Shown: piece after piece, positions 16,487-25,356 of the stretch
Layout: each line of letters starts with the position of its first letter
Numbering within the stretch: position 1 is the stretch's first letter
NCBI GenBank assembly: GCA_013297625.1
Contig: JAAFHT010000007.1
Coordinates: 1 to 55,928, forward strand
Length of the DNA: 55,928 nucleotides
From: Actinomycetota bacterium
GTDB taxonomy: Bacteria; Actinomycetota; Actinomycetes; Actinomycetales; Microbacteriaceae
Reading direction: 5' to 3'
Notes under the pieces: model-generated
What the model was told of the DNA's origin: nothing
The model's input: only the letters and a program-made list of their open reading frames with translations
The model's database searches: none
Position numbers and translations under genes: made by a program

Positions 16487-17374
16487 GTGATCTCTGACCT
16501 GGGGTTTCCTGAAGCACTTCGGTGGCGCGACGGCGCACTGTGGTTCAGTGACATGTTCCGCTCGCGCGTCATGCGCTGGGTGCCGGGCGCGGAGGCCACG
16601 GTCGTGCTCGACGCCACCGGCGGCGGCCCGACCGTGCCGGGCGGGCTCGGATGGCTACCCGACGGATCACTGCTCATCGTCGATTGCGAGCAGCGCCGCG
16701 TGCTGCGGCTGCCGCTCGACGCGGGCGGCGAGGCCACCGGGCCCTCGAGCGTCTACGCCGACCTCGCTCACATCATGACGCATTCCGCGAACGACATGCA
16801 CGTCGATCCGGACGGCACAGCGTGGGTCGGGGGTTACGGATTCGACCCCGAGAACGATGCGCCGGTGCCCTCGCCGCTCGTGCGCGTGGCAACCGACGGG
16901 GCGGTGTCGACCACGGCATCCGTCTTCGTCTTCCCCAACGGCTGCGAGCGCGACGCGAGCGGGGCGCTGCTGGTCGCGGAAACCTTCGCCGATCGTGTGT
17001 CGCTGATGTCACATGACAACGAGGTCACACTGCGTGCGCGGTTCGCCGCAGCGAGCGGCCCCGACGGCCTCTCGATCGCGCCCGACGGCACGGTCTACGT
17101 CGCCCTCGCGTTCGCGGGCGCCCTCGCTCAGCTCGCCCCGGCCTCCGCCGACCACAAAGGGGCGGGGCCGGATGCGGAGCCCACGATCATCTACCGCGCC
17201 GAGCCCCTCGCCACCGGCCCCGGAGCTGGCCCGCTCGGCGTCTACGACTGTGCCGTGCATCCCGACGGCCGCCGCATCGCCGTGGCCATGGCAAGCCTCG
17301 ACGAAGACCTCGCCATGCGCGTCGACACCGGGCGGATTGCTCTGCTCGACCTGCCCGACCCCGCGAGCCGCTAG
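16487..17374 (+). CDS. SMP-30/gluconolactonase-family lactonase
   Basis: 295 residues forming a six-bladed propeller of the SMP-30 type: EALRWRDGALWFSDM at the start, GLGWLPDGSLLIVD, NDMHVDPDGTAWVGGYG, and PNGCERDASGALLVAETF. The Glu, Asn and Asp residues of these motifs would bind the metal. The likely reaction is hydrolysis of the aldonolactone made by the preceding dehydrogenase. The GTG start has AAGGGG upstream. Its TAG stop shares the four bases CTAG with the stop of the convergent permease gene. Confidence 0.85.
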   Translation: MISDLGFPEALRWRDGALWFSDMFRSRVMRWVPGAEATVVLDATGGGPTVPGGLGWLPDGSLLIVDCEQRRVLRLPLDAGGEATGPSSVYADLAHIMTHSANDMHVDPDGTAWVGGYGFDPENDAPVPSPLVRVATDGAVSTTASVFVFPNGCERDASGALLVAETFADRVSLMSHDNEVTLRARFAAASGPDGLSIAPDGTVYVALAFAGALAQLAPASADHKGAGPDAEPTIIYRAEPLATGPGAGPLGVYDCAVHPDGRRIAVAMASLDEDLAMRVDTGRIALLDLPDPASR

Positions 17375-18276
17375 CCCTTCTCGCCGCCCTCGGTCGTGTT
17401 CATGATGCGCTTCTGGAAGATGAAGAACAGAATCGCAACCGGAATCGTCATGAGCACCGCCGCGGCGAGCTGCAGTGGGAACTGGTTGCCCGAACCTAAC
17501 TGACCCGAGACGAGCGACGCGACACCGGTCGTGAGCGTGTTGAGCTCGGGGCTCTGCCGCGACACGATGAAGTGCCCCAGCTCATTCCACGAGCCCTGAA
17601 AGCTCAAGATGAAGAGCGTCACGAGCGCGGGTCGCGCCATGGGCAACACGATCGTCCAAAACATACGGAACGTGCCCGCGCCGTCGATGCGCGCCGCCTC
17701 TTCGATGCTCACGGGAATCGAGTCGAAGAACTGCTTCATGATGAACACCCCGGCGGCCGTCGAGAGCAGGGGAATGATCATGCCGCCGTAGGTGTCGTAC
17801 AGACCCAACTGCTGCAAGATCAAGAACCGCGGGATGAGCAGCACCACACCGGGCACCGAGAGAATCGCGATGAACGCGACGAAGACGGCGGTGCGTCCCC
17901 GAAATCGCAGACGCGAGAGCGCGTAGCCCGCGAGCGAGTCGAAGAACACGCGGCCCACGGTGACGACCGTCGAGATGAGCAGCGTGTTGCCCGCCCAGAG
18001 CGGAAACGGCACGTCGCCGAACAGCCGCTCGTAGGCCGCGAAGGTGATTGTTTGCGGAATCAGGCCCAGGGCATCCTGCGTCGCCTCGGCATCGGTCTTG
18101 AACGACGCCGAAATCGAGATGATGAACGGATAGATGTAGATCAGTGCCAACCCGATCAAGATCAAGTAGCTGAGCAGCATCGCGGTGCGGGCACGGCCGC
18201 CGAGTACCTTGCGGCGGCGGAACGACCGCTTCGGTGCGTCTTCGGCGCCCGCGAGACTCGGGGTGACGGTGGTCAT
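17371..18276 (-). CDS. Sugar ABC transporter permease (MalG-type), importer 2
   Basis: 301 residues, six predicted transmembrane helices, coupling motif EAARIDGAG at about residue 215. The ATG at 18276 overlaps the upstream permease stop (ATGA); a longer frame to 18504 lies inside that gene and is rejected. Last gene of the lacI-led importer operon 2. No ATPase gene is present. Confidence 0.9.
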   Translation of the reverse strand: MTTVTPSLAGAEDAPKRSFRRRKVLGGRARTAMLLSYLILIGLALIYIYPFIISISASFKTDAEATQDALGLIPQTITFAAYERLFGDVPFPLWAGNTLLISTVVTVGRVFFDSLAGYALSRLRFRGRTAVFVAFIAILSVPGVVLLIPRFLILQQLGLYDTYGGMIIPLLSTAAGVFIMKQFFDSIPVSIEEAARIDGAGTFRMFWTIVLPMARPALVTLFILSFQGSWNELGHFIVSRQSPELNTLTTGVASLVSGQLGSGNQFPLQLAAAVLMTIPVAILFFIFQKRIMNTTEGGEKG

Positions 18277-19349
18277 AGCAAGCCTGCCTTCTTGCGTGCG
18301 CGGCGGGGGCCGCGTTCGGCGAGCGCCCAGCGCTGCAGCAGCGTGAGCACGATGATGAAGATGAAGAGGATGAACGCGATCGCGGCACCCTGCCCCCACT
18401 CGAGGTCGACAAACGACGAGCGATAGGCGAGATAGGCCGGGGTGGAGATCGTGCCGCCAGCCGAGGTGCCACCGAGCACGTAGATCTGGTCGAAGACCTG
18501 CCACGAGCCGATGAGGCCGAGAGTCAGCACCGTGAAGAGCGTCGGGCGCAGCATGGGGATCGTGATCGAGAAGAACTTGCGTGCCGGGCCGGCGCCATCC
18601 ATGAGCGCGGCCTCGTCAATCTCGGCACCGATGCTTTGCAGTGCCGCGAGAAACAGCAGCATGAAGGTTCCCGAGGTCGTGAAGATCGCGAGCATGATGA
18701 GCGAGCTCATGGCCACCGAGGGGCCTGCGAGCCACTCCCAGCCCGAGATGCCCAAGAACCCGGGCTCAGCCAGCAGGCCGCTCGGTTGCGTGATGCCCAC
18801 GACGCTCAGCAATCCGTGAAAGACACCCGTCGAGTCGTTGAACCAGTCGGGCCCGTCAATGCCGAACGCGCCGATCACGGCGTTGACGGCTCCGGATGCG
18901 GTGAACAAGAACTGGAAGACGATCACGATCGCGACGGTGCTCGTCACCGAGGGGAAGTAGAAGGCGGTGCGGAAGTAGCCCCGACCACGCAGCACCGCGC
19001 GGTTGACCTGCACCGCGAGCAGCAGCGCGATGATCGTTTGCAGCGGCACGACGAACAGCACGTAGTAAAGGTTGTTGCGCACCGAGATGCCGAAGTTCTT
19101 CTGGTCGAGGCCGCTATCGACCGTGATGGCGGCGTAGTTCTCGAGGCCCACAAAGTTGACGCGCGGGTTGAGGGGCGACTGAAAACCGTTCCAGTCGCTG
19201 AAGCTCACCCAGAGGGCGAGCATGATCGGGATCACGAGAAACACGAGCGTGATGACGACGGCGGGGGCGACGAAGAGCCACCCCGCGCGGGCCTCGCCGC
19301 GGCGGATTCCTCCGCCGCGACGAGTCCGCACTGCGGCAGTGTTGGCCAC
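18273..19349 (-). CDS. Sugar ABC transporter permease (MalF-type), importer 2
   Basis: 358 residues, somewhat long for the family because of a periplasmic insertion around residues 150-190 (GPDWFNDSTGVFHGLLSVVG). Six membrane helices; the coupling motif is the variant DEAALMDGAG. The GTG start lies 5 nt after the binding-protein stop. A hairpin with a GGAA loop is embedded in codons 11-18. Confidence 0.9.
   Translation of the reverse strand: MANTAAVRTRRGGGIRRGEARAGWLFVAPAVVITLVFLVIPIMLALWVSFSDWNGFQSPLNPRVNFVGLENYAAITVDSGLDQKNFGISVRNNLYYVLFVVPLQTIIALLLAVQVNRAVLRGRGYFRTAFYFPSVTSTVAIVIVFQFLFTASGAVNAVIGAFGIDGPDWFNDSTGVFHGLLSVVGITQPSGLLAEPGFLGISGWEWLAGPSVAMSSLIMLAIFTTSGTFMLLFLAALQSIGAEIDEAALMDGAGPARKFFSITIPMLRPTLFTVLTLGLIGSWQVFDQIYVLGGTSAGGTISTPAYLAYRSSFVDLEWGQGAAIAFILFIFIIVLTLLQRWALAERGPRRARKKAGLL
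19298..19319 (-). promoter_or_regulatory. Hairpin with GNRA-type loop at the binding-protein/permease junction
   Basis: On the mRNA strand CGCGGCGGA and TCCGCCGCG pair over 9 bp around GGAA. It lies about 36 nt after the binding-protein stop, within the permease coding start, the same position as the UUCG hairpin of importer 1. Confidence 0.55.
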
Positions 19350-19354
19350 AGTGG

Positions 19355-20581
19355 TTATCCGTTGGCCTCATCGAGTGCGGCCTGCAGGTTGACTTGCAAC
19401 GAGTTCAGCAGTGCCGAGGGGTCAGCGCTGCCGATCTGCTCGAGTTGCGTGTTGAAGTCGGCCAGCGCAGCAGCGGCTCCAGAGAACGCCACCGGGCTGA
19501 CCGCCGAAGCGACACCGGCCACGAACGCTGCGTTCTCGGGGAACTGCGCGGCGTAGGCAGCCGAGCCCGATTCGGTCGACGGGATGACCCCGAAGGCCTC
19601 AGCGAAGGCGAGCTGCTGCTCGTCACTCGTCAAGAACTCGATCAGGTCGAGAGTCGCGTCACGCGTCTCCGACCCCACCGGCATGCCCCAGCAGTTGCTA
19701 AAGGCGAACGTCGACGGGCCGCCCGGGCCAGCCGGCAGCTCAACCGAGATGAACTTACGGTCGGGGAAGTCGTTGCGCATGGCGCCGTTGATCCACGGAC
19801 CCTCGATGACCATCGCAGCCTTGCCGAGACCAAAGGCCTCGCCGCCCCAGCCGGCCTCAAGTTCTTGCGGGAACTTGAGTGAGCCATCGGCGATGAGCCC
19901 CTGCAGGTAGTCGAGCGCCTCAGCGTTCTCGGCGCTATCGGCAACAGCCGTGGCGCCGTCAACGAGCGTGCCACCCGCCTGGTTCATGAAGACACCCACG
20001 CGGGCGTACTCACGACCCATCGAGAGGCCCACCTGGTCGGGCGTCGTCAGCGCGGCGGCAACCGTCGCGAGCTGATCCCAGTCGGTGGGAATGTCAGCGT
20101 CGGTCAGCCCAGCGGCCTCCCACGCGTCGAGGTTGATCTGCAGACCCAGGGTCGAGAAGTCTTTCGGCGCGCAGTAGAACTGGCCGTCGTAGCTGAACTG
20201 GTCGCGCAACGCCGGCAAGAAGTCGGCGGTGTTGGCGAGATCGTCGGCGTAGGGCTCCAGGAAGCCCTGGGCCGCATAGGTCTGGAACTGGTCCCAGGGC
20301 ATGTAGAACAGGTCGGGCGGGTTGTTGCCCGAGAAGCCCTGGCCCAGTTGCTGAACGAGGTCGCTCGCCGCGATGACCTCGACCGTGTTGCCGGTCTCGG
20401 TCGCCCACGCGTCGGCCGCCGCCTGTACGGCGGTGGTCTCGGCCTCGCCGCTCGAGCCGATCAAGATGGTCAGGTCTTGCCCGGTCTGTACGTCTCCGCC
20501 TTCTTCTGCGGGCGCGCACGCCGCTAGAGTGACGACGAGCCCTGCGGCGAGAGCCACAGCGCTCCATTGTGATGTCCTCAC
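19355..20581 (-). CDS. Sugar ABC transporter substrate-binding lipoprotein, importer 2
   Basis: 408 residues. Signal peptide with lipobox VTLAAC (Cys 22), then a family-1 solute-binding fold (TILIGSSGEAE, NNPPDLFYMPWDQFQTYA, MVIEGPWINGAM). The start is a GTG 33 nt after the lacI stop. Clustering with a glycogen-debranching-like glucosidase and LacI suggests an alpha-glucoside or maltooligosaccharide ligand; this is inference. Confidence 0.9.
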   Translation of the reverse strand: MRTSQWSAVALAAGLVVTLAACAPAEEGGDVQTGQDLTILIGSSGEAETTAVQAAADAWATETGNTVEVIAASDLVQQLGQGFSGNNPPDLFYMPWDQFQTYAAQGFLEPYADDLANTADFLPALRDQFSYDGQFYCAPKDFSTLGLQINLDAWEAAGLTDADIPTDWDQLATVAAALTTPDQVGLSMGREYARVGVFMNQAGGTLVDGATAVADSAENAEALDYLQGLIADGSLKFPQELEAGWGGEAFGLGKAAMVIEGPWINGAMRNDFPDRKFISVELPAGPGGPSTFAFSNCWGMPVGSETRDATLDLIEFLTSDEQQLAFAEAFGVIPSTESGSAAYAAQFPENAAFVAGVASAVSPVAFSGAAAALADFNTQLEQIGSADPSALLNSLQVNLQAALDEANG

Positions 20582-20614
20582 GATGTTTCCTTTCGATGAG
20601 TGATTGCCGGGGCC

Positions 20615-21670
20615 TCAGGCACCGGTGGTCTCGCCGAGCGCACGGTGGCTAGACCGGCGTTCGACAAGTCGAGGCACGAGGAGCCGATTCGTCGGCTCCT
20701 CGTTGCGTTTCGGGTTCGGCCGCACGATTCCGCCGTCGGGGCCGAACAAGAGATGCAGTGCTGCCGCCACGACCTCGTCGAGCGGCTGGTCGATGCTCGA
20801 CAGTCCCATGGCGGCCGACACGGGAGTGTTGTCGAAGCCGACGACCGGGGTGTCGAGAAACCCCGCGGCGTCGAGCGCCAGACGGGCTCCGAGCGCGAGC
20901 GAGTCACTGGCACAGACGATCGCGTCGGGCGGAGCATCCACCGCCATCAGGCGCCTGGCCGAATCGGCTCCCTCATCGACACCGTCGACGGTCACGACCT
21001 GATAGCGCGCGCGGTCGGCGGCGTCGAAACCACAGGCTTCTTCCCAGCCGGCGCGGCGCTCGTCGCCCGTGCCCGAGGGGCTCGGCCAGCCGATGTAGGC
21101 AACGCGCTGGGCTCCGGATGCTCGCAAGTGGGTGACCGTGTCGCGCACGCCCGCGCGGCCATCGACGTCGACCCAGCGATGCTGCGGGTCATCAATCGTC
21201 GAGCCCCACGGCCGACCGAACGAGACGAACGGCACGTCGTTGTCGACGAGCCACGAGATGCGCGGGTCGCCGTGAAAAGTCGCGATGAGGATGAATGCGT
21301 CGATGTCGCTGCCATCGCGCAACCGGCGAATGTGGGCGAGTTCGTCTTCCGGACCGTTCGCCGTGAAGATCATGACCCGCAAGCCGCGCTCGTCGGCTTG
21401 CTCGGCGAGTTTGTGCACAAATCGGTCGAGCACGACGCCCGAGATTCCGTCGCGCAGCGGGTCGAGGCGCAGACCGATCGTTGACGAGGTGCGGGTGCGC
21501 AAGCGGCGAGCAGAGGCGTGCGGCCGGTAGCCCAAACGGTCGATGACCTCTTGCACCCGCAGCCGTGTTGACTCGCGCACGATCTCGGGAGAGTTGATGA
21601 CGTTTGACACCGTTTGGCGCGAAACGGAGGCCGCGAGCGCCACATCGTCGACGGTGGGCATCCGCTCCAT
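20615..21670 (-). CDS. LacI-family transcriptional regulator
   Basis: 351 residues. The helix-turn-helix TVDDVALAASVSRQTVSNVIN (residues 6-26) and hinge helix (YRPHASARRLRT) precede a periplasmic-binding-protein-like sensor domain. First gene of the importer operon it presumably controls. A perfect palindrome between it and the divergent glucosidase is the natural binding site, so it should regulate both itself and the glucosidase. Confidence 0.92.
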   Translation of the reverse strand: MERMPTVDDVALAASVSRQTVSNVINSPEIVRESTRLRVQEVIDRLGYRPHASARRLRTRTSSTIGLRLDPLRDGISGVVLDRFVHKLAEQADERGLRVMIFTANGPEDELAHIRRLRDGSDIDAFILIATFHGDPRISWLVDNDVPFVSFGRPWGSTIDDPQHRWVDVDGRAGVRDTVTHLRASGAQRVAYIGWPSPSGTGDERRAGWEEACGFDAADRARYQVVTVDGVDEGADSARRLMAVDAPPDAIVCASDSLALGARLALDAAGFLDTPVVGFDNTPVSAAMGLSSIDQPLDEVVAAALHLLFGPDGGIVRPNPKRNEEPTNRLLVPRLVERRSSHRALGETTGA

Positions 21671-21724
21671 GACCGCCTCCTTTGGTGGTGTCTGCCGTCT
21701 GACGCCCGTTCGGCGTTTCGGTAT

Positions 21725-21738
21725 TTTGATCGATCAAA
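21725..21738. promoter_or_regulatory. LacI-type operator
   Basis: TTTGATCGATCAAA is a perfect 14-bp palindrome with the central CG typical of LacI operators. TTTTGA (21724-21729), 17 nt before TAGTGT (21747-21752), forms a possible promoter for the glucosidase, so binding would block it. Confidence 0.7.
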
Positions 21739-21823
21739 TTATTCTGTAGTGTTGCTCACGTCGACATCGGTGTCAAGCCTCGCTGCCACCGACCCGCTTT
21801 ACCGGCCCGGAGGCTCACCACTC

Positions 21824-23713
21824 GTGACCCAGTACCTGCAGCCCCTCCTCCACAACGAACTTGTCGTGTTGCGCGCCCCCACCCAGGTCTGGTCGGCTGA
21901 CGACGGCAGCATCGGTTCGGCGGCCATTCACGGCATCGCGCACTCCGACGTGCGGGTTGTGCGCGGGCTGCGCATGACCGTCGGCGGCACCCCCGCCGAG
22001 CACCTCGTCACCGCAACGCGCACGGCTGATGAGGTCACGATCGAGTCGCTCTTGCGCCACCTCGATGACCCATTGCCCGACCCCGGCGTGCGCTTGCGCG
22101 TGGTGCGCCGCGCCGACATCGACGGATGCTCTGACACGCTCACGGTGACCACTCGCCACCCCGAGACCATCACCACGACCATCGACATCGAGCTCGACGT
22201 TGACTCGACCCTCATCGACTTCATCAAACAAGGAATGGCGCCCGCGCCGGCCATCACCCTCACACTCGAGGGCGACATGGCCCGGTGGTCGGGCGAGCAC
22301 GTGACCGTGGCGCTCACGACCGAAGGCTTGCGCATCTCTGAGCGCCCGGGTGGCCTGCTGCTGTCGGCCGACGTTGTCGTGCCGGCGCGCGGCTCAGTCA
22401 CGGTGAGCTGGCGGCTCGACGCGCACGACGCCATCGGCGCCGTGCGGGGCGCGCGCGGCCCCGTGCCGTGGAGTGCCCCCGACACGAGCGGTGCCGACCC
22501 GCGCCTCGCGCGCTGGGTCGATCGTGCGCTGACCGACCTCGATGCGCTGCGGTTGACCGTGGATGGGCATCCTGATCAGCAGTTTGTGGCGGCGGGAGCC
22601 CCCTGGTTCTTCACGCTCTTCGGGCGGGATTCGCTGTGGGCGGCGCGCATGCTGCTGCCCCTCGGCACCCGTCTCGCGGGCGACACCTTGCGCGTGCTCG
22701 CGCGCCTGCAAGGCACCCAGCAGGTCGATGCCACGGCCGAAGAGCCGGGCAAGATTCTGCACGAGCTGCGCCGCCAACCGCTCGTGATCGACGATGACGT
22801 CACGCTGCCGCCGCTCTACTACGGCACGGTCGACGCCACCGCACTGTGGATCTGCTTGCTGCACGATGCCTGGCGCGCGGGCCTCGTCGACACCGAAGTG
22901 CGCGAACTGCTGCCCGCGCTGCAAGCGGCGCTCGGCTGGATGCGCGACCACGGCGATGCCGACGGCGACGGCTTGCTCGAATACATCGATCGCAGTGGGC
23001 ACGGCCTCGCCAACCAGGGTTGGAAAGACTCGGGCGACAGCGTGCAGTGGCGCGACGGGTCCCTCGCCGAAGGCCCGATCGCGCTGTGCGAAGTGCAGGC
23101 CTACGCCTTCGAAGCCGCGATGGGCGGGGCTGCTCTGCTCGAAGCCTTCGGTCTCGAGGGCGCGGACGAGTGGCGCGCCTGGGCGAGTGCTTTGCGCGAG
23201 CGGTTCCACGCCGCGTTCTGGATCACCGACCCCGAGCGGTGCGGCGAACTCGGCCCCTACCCGGCCATCGCCCTTGACGCGCACAAGCGCCCCGTCGACA
23301 CCGTCACGAGCAACCTCGGGCACTTGCTCGGCACCGGACTTCTCGACGCCGAGCAGTCGGCGCTCGTCGCCGCTCGCCTCGCCTCACCCCAACTCGACTC
23401 GGGCTATGGCTTGCGCACGATGTCGACGGATGCCGCCGGCTACTGGCCCCTCAGTTACCACGGTGGCGCGGTCTGGTCGCACGACACCGCCATCGCTATT
23501 GCGGGCCTCGTGCGAACGGGGCATCGGGATGCCGCGGCGTCACTCGCCGAAGGCTTGCTGCGGGTGGCCGAGTCGGCGGGCTTTCGCATGCCCGAGCTGC
23601 ACAGCGGCGACCCCGCGAGCACCTCGGCGCGCCCCGTGCCCTACCCCGCGTCGTGCCGCCCGCAAGCGTGGTCAGCGACCGCCGCGATCGTCGTTCTCGA
23701 GGCCCTGCGCTGA
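21824..23713 (+). CDS. Glycogen-debranching-like glycoside hydrolase (amylo-alpha-1,6-glucosidase family)
   Basis: 629 residues. An N-terminal beta-sandwich domain (LLHNELVVLRAPTQVWSADDGSIG) is followed by an (alpha/alpha)6 barrel with FGRDSLWAARMLLPLGT, LPPLYYGTVDATALWI, NQGWKDSGDSVQWRDG and EVQAYAFEA. In this clan the Asp in GWKDSGD and a distal Glu act as acid and base. The start is GTG 21824 with GGAGG 10 nt upstream; the frame extends further 5' but would then cross the operator and overlap lacI. No signal peptide, so it likely trims imported alpha-glucans inside the cell. Confidence 0.85.
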   Translation: MTQYLQPLLHNELVVLRAPTQVWSADDGSIGSAAIHGIAHSDVRVVRGLRMTVGGTPAEHLVTATRTADEVTIESLLRHLDDPLPDPGVRLRVVRRADIDGCSDTLTVTTRHPETITTTIDIELDVDSTLIDFIKQGMAPAPAITLTLEGDMARWSGEHVTVALTTEGLRISERPGGLLLSADVVVPARGSVTVSWRLDAHDAIGAVRGARGPVPWSAPDTSGADPRLARWVDRALTDLDALRLTVDGHPDQQFVAAGAPWFFTLFGRDSLWAARMLLPLGTRLAGDTLRVLARLQGTQQVDATAEEPGKILHELRRQPLVIDDDVTLPPLYYGTVDATALWICLLHDAWRAGLVDTEVRELLPALQAALGWMRDHGDADGDGLLEYIDRSGHGLANQGWKDSGDSVQWRDGSLAEGPIALCEVQAYAFEAAMGGAALLEAFGLEGADEWRAWASALRERFHAAFWITDPERCGELGPYPAIALDAHKRPVDTVTSNLGHLLGTGLLDAEQSALVAARLASPQLDSGYGLRTMSTDAAGYWPLSYHGGAVWSHDTAIAIAGLVRTGHRDAAASLAEGLLRVAESAGFRMPELHSGDPASTSARPVPYPASCRPQAWSATAAIVVLEALR

Positions 23714-23860
23714 GTCGGAGTCGTCGGGCGTCGCGGCGCGCTCGGCGAGCGATCGGCGCACGGCCGGCGCGAGCACGACCGTCGCGATGACCGCGAGCAC
23801 GATCAACAGCACTCCCAGCACGGCGCCCGTGAGAATGACGATTGAGACCGGGTCGATCAC
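23672..23860 (-). CDS. Small single-helix membrane protein
   Basis: 62 residues: a membrane helix at about residues 6-30 (SIVILTGAVLGVLLIVLAVIATVVLA), then a charged cytoplasmic tail. GTG start, 1 nt downstream of the flavoprotein stop, so it is probably co-transcribed. Its 3' end overlaps the convergent glucosidase gene by 42 bp. No known family recognised. Confidence 0.5.
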   Translation of the reverse strand: MIDPVSIVILTGAVLGVLLIVLAVIATVVLAPAVRRSLAERAATPDDSDSAQGLENDDRGGR

Positions 23861-24961
23861 TTAGCGCCCCATCTTGCTCAGCTGCGCGACGACCTGCCGT
23901 GCGATGTTGCGGCCGGCCCGGTTGGCGCCAATCGTCGACGCGGCGGGGCCGTAGCCCGCAAAGAACACGCGCGGGTCGCGGCCAGAACGGTAACTGTCGA
24001 CCGAGACGCCGCCCTCTTTCTCGCGCAGTCTGAGCGAGGCGAGGTGGCGCAGCTCGGGCCGGAAACCCGTGGCCCAAATGATGGCGTCGGCGGGCACGCG
24101 GGTTCCGTCGGCCCAGGCCACCGAGTTGCGCTCGATGCGATCAAACATGGGCCGAAAGTCGAGCACGCCACGATCGAGTGCGGCCTGGATGCGGCGCGTG
24201 CGCGGCACACCCGTGCCCGAAACGATGCTCGGTAGCGCGCGGCCCGCGCGCGCGGCGGCGTCTTGCTCGGCGACGGCCTTCTCGCGGGCTTCGAGGCTGA
24301 GGTCGACCTCATCGATGAACTCGGGCGGTCGGCGGGTGGCCCACGTGACGGTCGCGGCAATTCCCTCGAGCTCAAGAATGAAGCCGATGGCGCTCGTGCC
24401 CGCGCCCACAATCACCACGTTCTGCCCGGCAAAGTCTTCGGCTGCCACGTAGTCGCCCGTGTGCACCTGGCGGCCGGTGAAGGCGTCGCGGCCCGCGTAC
24501 CACGGCACGAAAGGTGAGCCCCATGTGCCCGTGGCATTGACAATCGTCGAGGTGCCGAGCTCGAGCGGCCCATTCTCAGTGGTCAAGCTCACGAGCAGTT
24601 CGCCGCCGAGGTCTTCGACCTGGGTCACCGTCGCCGGCCGCACCACCTGAAGCCCATAGTGCTCTTCGTACTGGCGGTAGTAGTCGGCAACCACCTCGCG
24701 CGCCGGGGCGTGGTGGTCGGCCGTCGTGAAGCTCAGGCCCAGTTCATCCATGCCCGGCAAGTCGTAGACCCGGTGCGCCGAGCCCAGTCGCAAGGCCTCC
24801 CAGCGAAACTGCCAGGCGCCGCCCGTGCTCGGCCCACGATCGAGCAGCACGAACTCTTGCCCCGCCTCGAGGCCCAGTCGCTTGAGGTAGTAGGCCACCG
24901 AGAGCCCCGCTTGGCCCGCTCCGATGACCACGCACGAGGTCGTCAGGTCGGGTTCCGTCAC
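23861..24961 (-). CDS. FAD/NAD(P)-dependent oxidoreductase, flavin-monooxygenase-like
   Basis: 366 residues. Two Rossmann motifs are clear: GAGQAGLSVAYYL at residue 15 (FAD) and GAGTSAIGFILELE at about 190 (NADPH). The WATGFRPELRHL segment near residue 315 is the second ATG motif of this clan. It resembles YczJ/CzcO-type proteins and small FMOs; the substrate is unknown. TAGCCT lies 7 nt before the GTG, so the gene is probably leaderless. Confidence 0.82.
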   Translation of the reverse strand: MTEPDLTTSCVVIGAGQAGLSVAYYLKRLGLEAGQEFVLLDRGPSTGGAWQFRWEALRLGSAHRVYDLPGMDELGLSFTTADHHAPAREVVADYYRQYEEHYGLQVVRPATVTQVEDLGGELLVSLTTENGPLELGTSTIVNATGTWGSPFVPWYAGRDAFTGRQVHTGDYVAAEDFAGQNVVIVGAGTSAIGFILELEGIAATVTWATRRPPEFIDEVDLSLEAREKAVAEQDAAARAGRALPSIVSGTGVPRTRRIQAALDRGVLDFRPMFDRIERNSVAWADGTRVPADAIIWATGFRPELRHLASLRLREKEGGVSVDSYRSGRDPRVFFAGYGPAASTIGANRAGRNIARQVVAQLSKMGR

Positions 24962-25121
24962 CCGGCCAAGGCTACCGGGTGCGAGGGATGCTGCGACATG
25001 TTCTCCGAGCCCCTGACGCGAGGGTGCGTGCTAAACTTCCGCACAGTTTTTCTCCCGTCTCGACTCGGCATTCTGGGGTTCTCCCTAGCTCACCCGACAA
25101 CACACTGTGAGGGGGTCACGC

Positions 25122-25337
25122 ATGGGGCGCGGCCGACAGAAGGCAAAGCACACCAAGGTGGCGCGAGAGTTGAAGTACTTCACTCCCGACACCAACCTCA
25201 CCGCGCTCGAACGCGAACTCGCCGCGGCGGCACACGCCGACGAGTACGAAGACAAGTGGGCGCACCTCGTTGACGACGACGAAGACGACGACGTCGAGGA
25301 CGACGACGAGGCGAATCCCGCGGCTCAGACCGCGTAG
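25122..25337 (+). CDS. DUF3073 protein
   Basis: 71 residues. The basic N-terminus MGRGRQKAKHTKVARELKY and the very acidic tail (DDDEDDDVEDDDE) are diagnostic for actinobacterial DUF3073. GAGGGGG stands 6 nt before the ATG, and TAAACT (25032) may be the -10. In related genomes it usually neighbours purM; here four extra genes lie between the two. Function unknown. Confidence 0.85.
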   Translation: MGRGRQKAKHTKVARELKYFTPDTNLTALERELAAAAHADEYEDKWAHLVDDDEDDDVEDDDEANPAAQTA

Positions 25338-25356
25338 CTGACGCTAGTTGGCCCAT

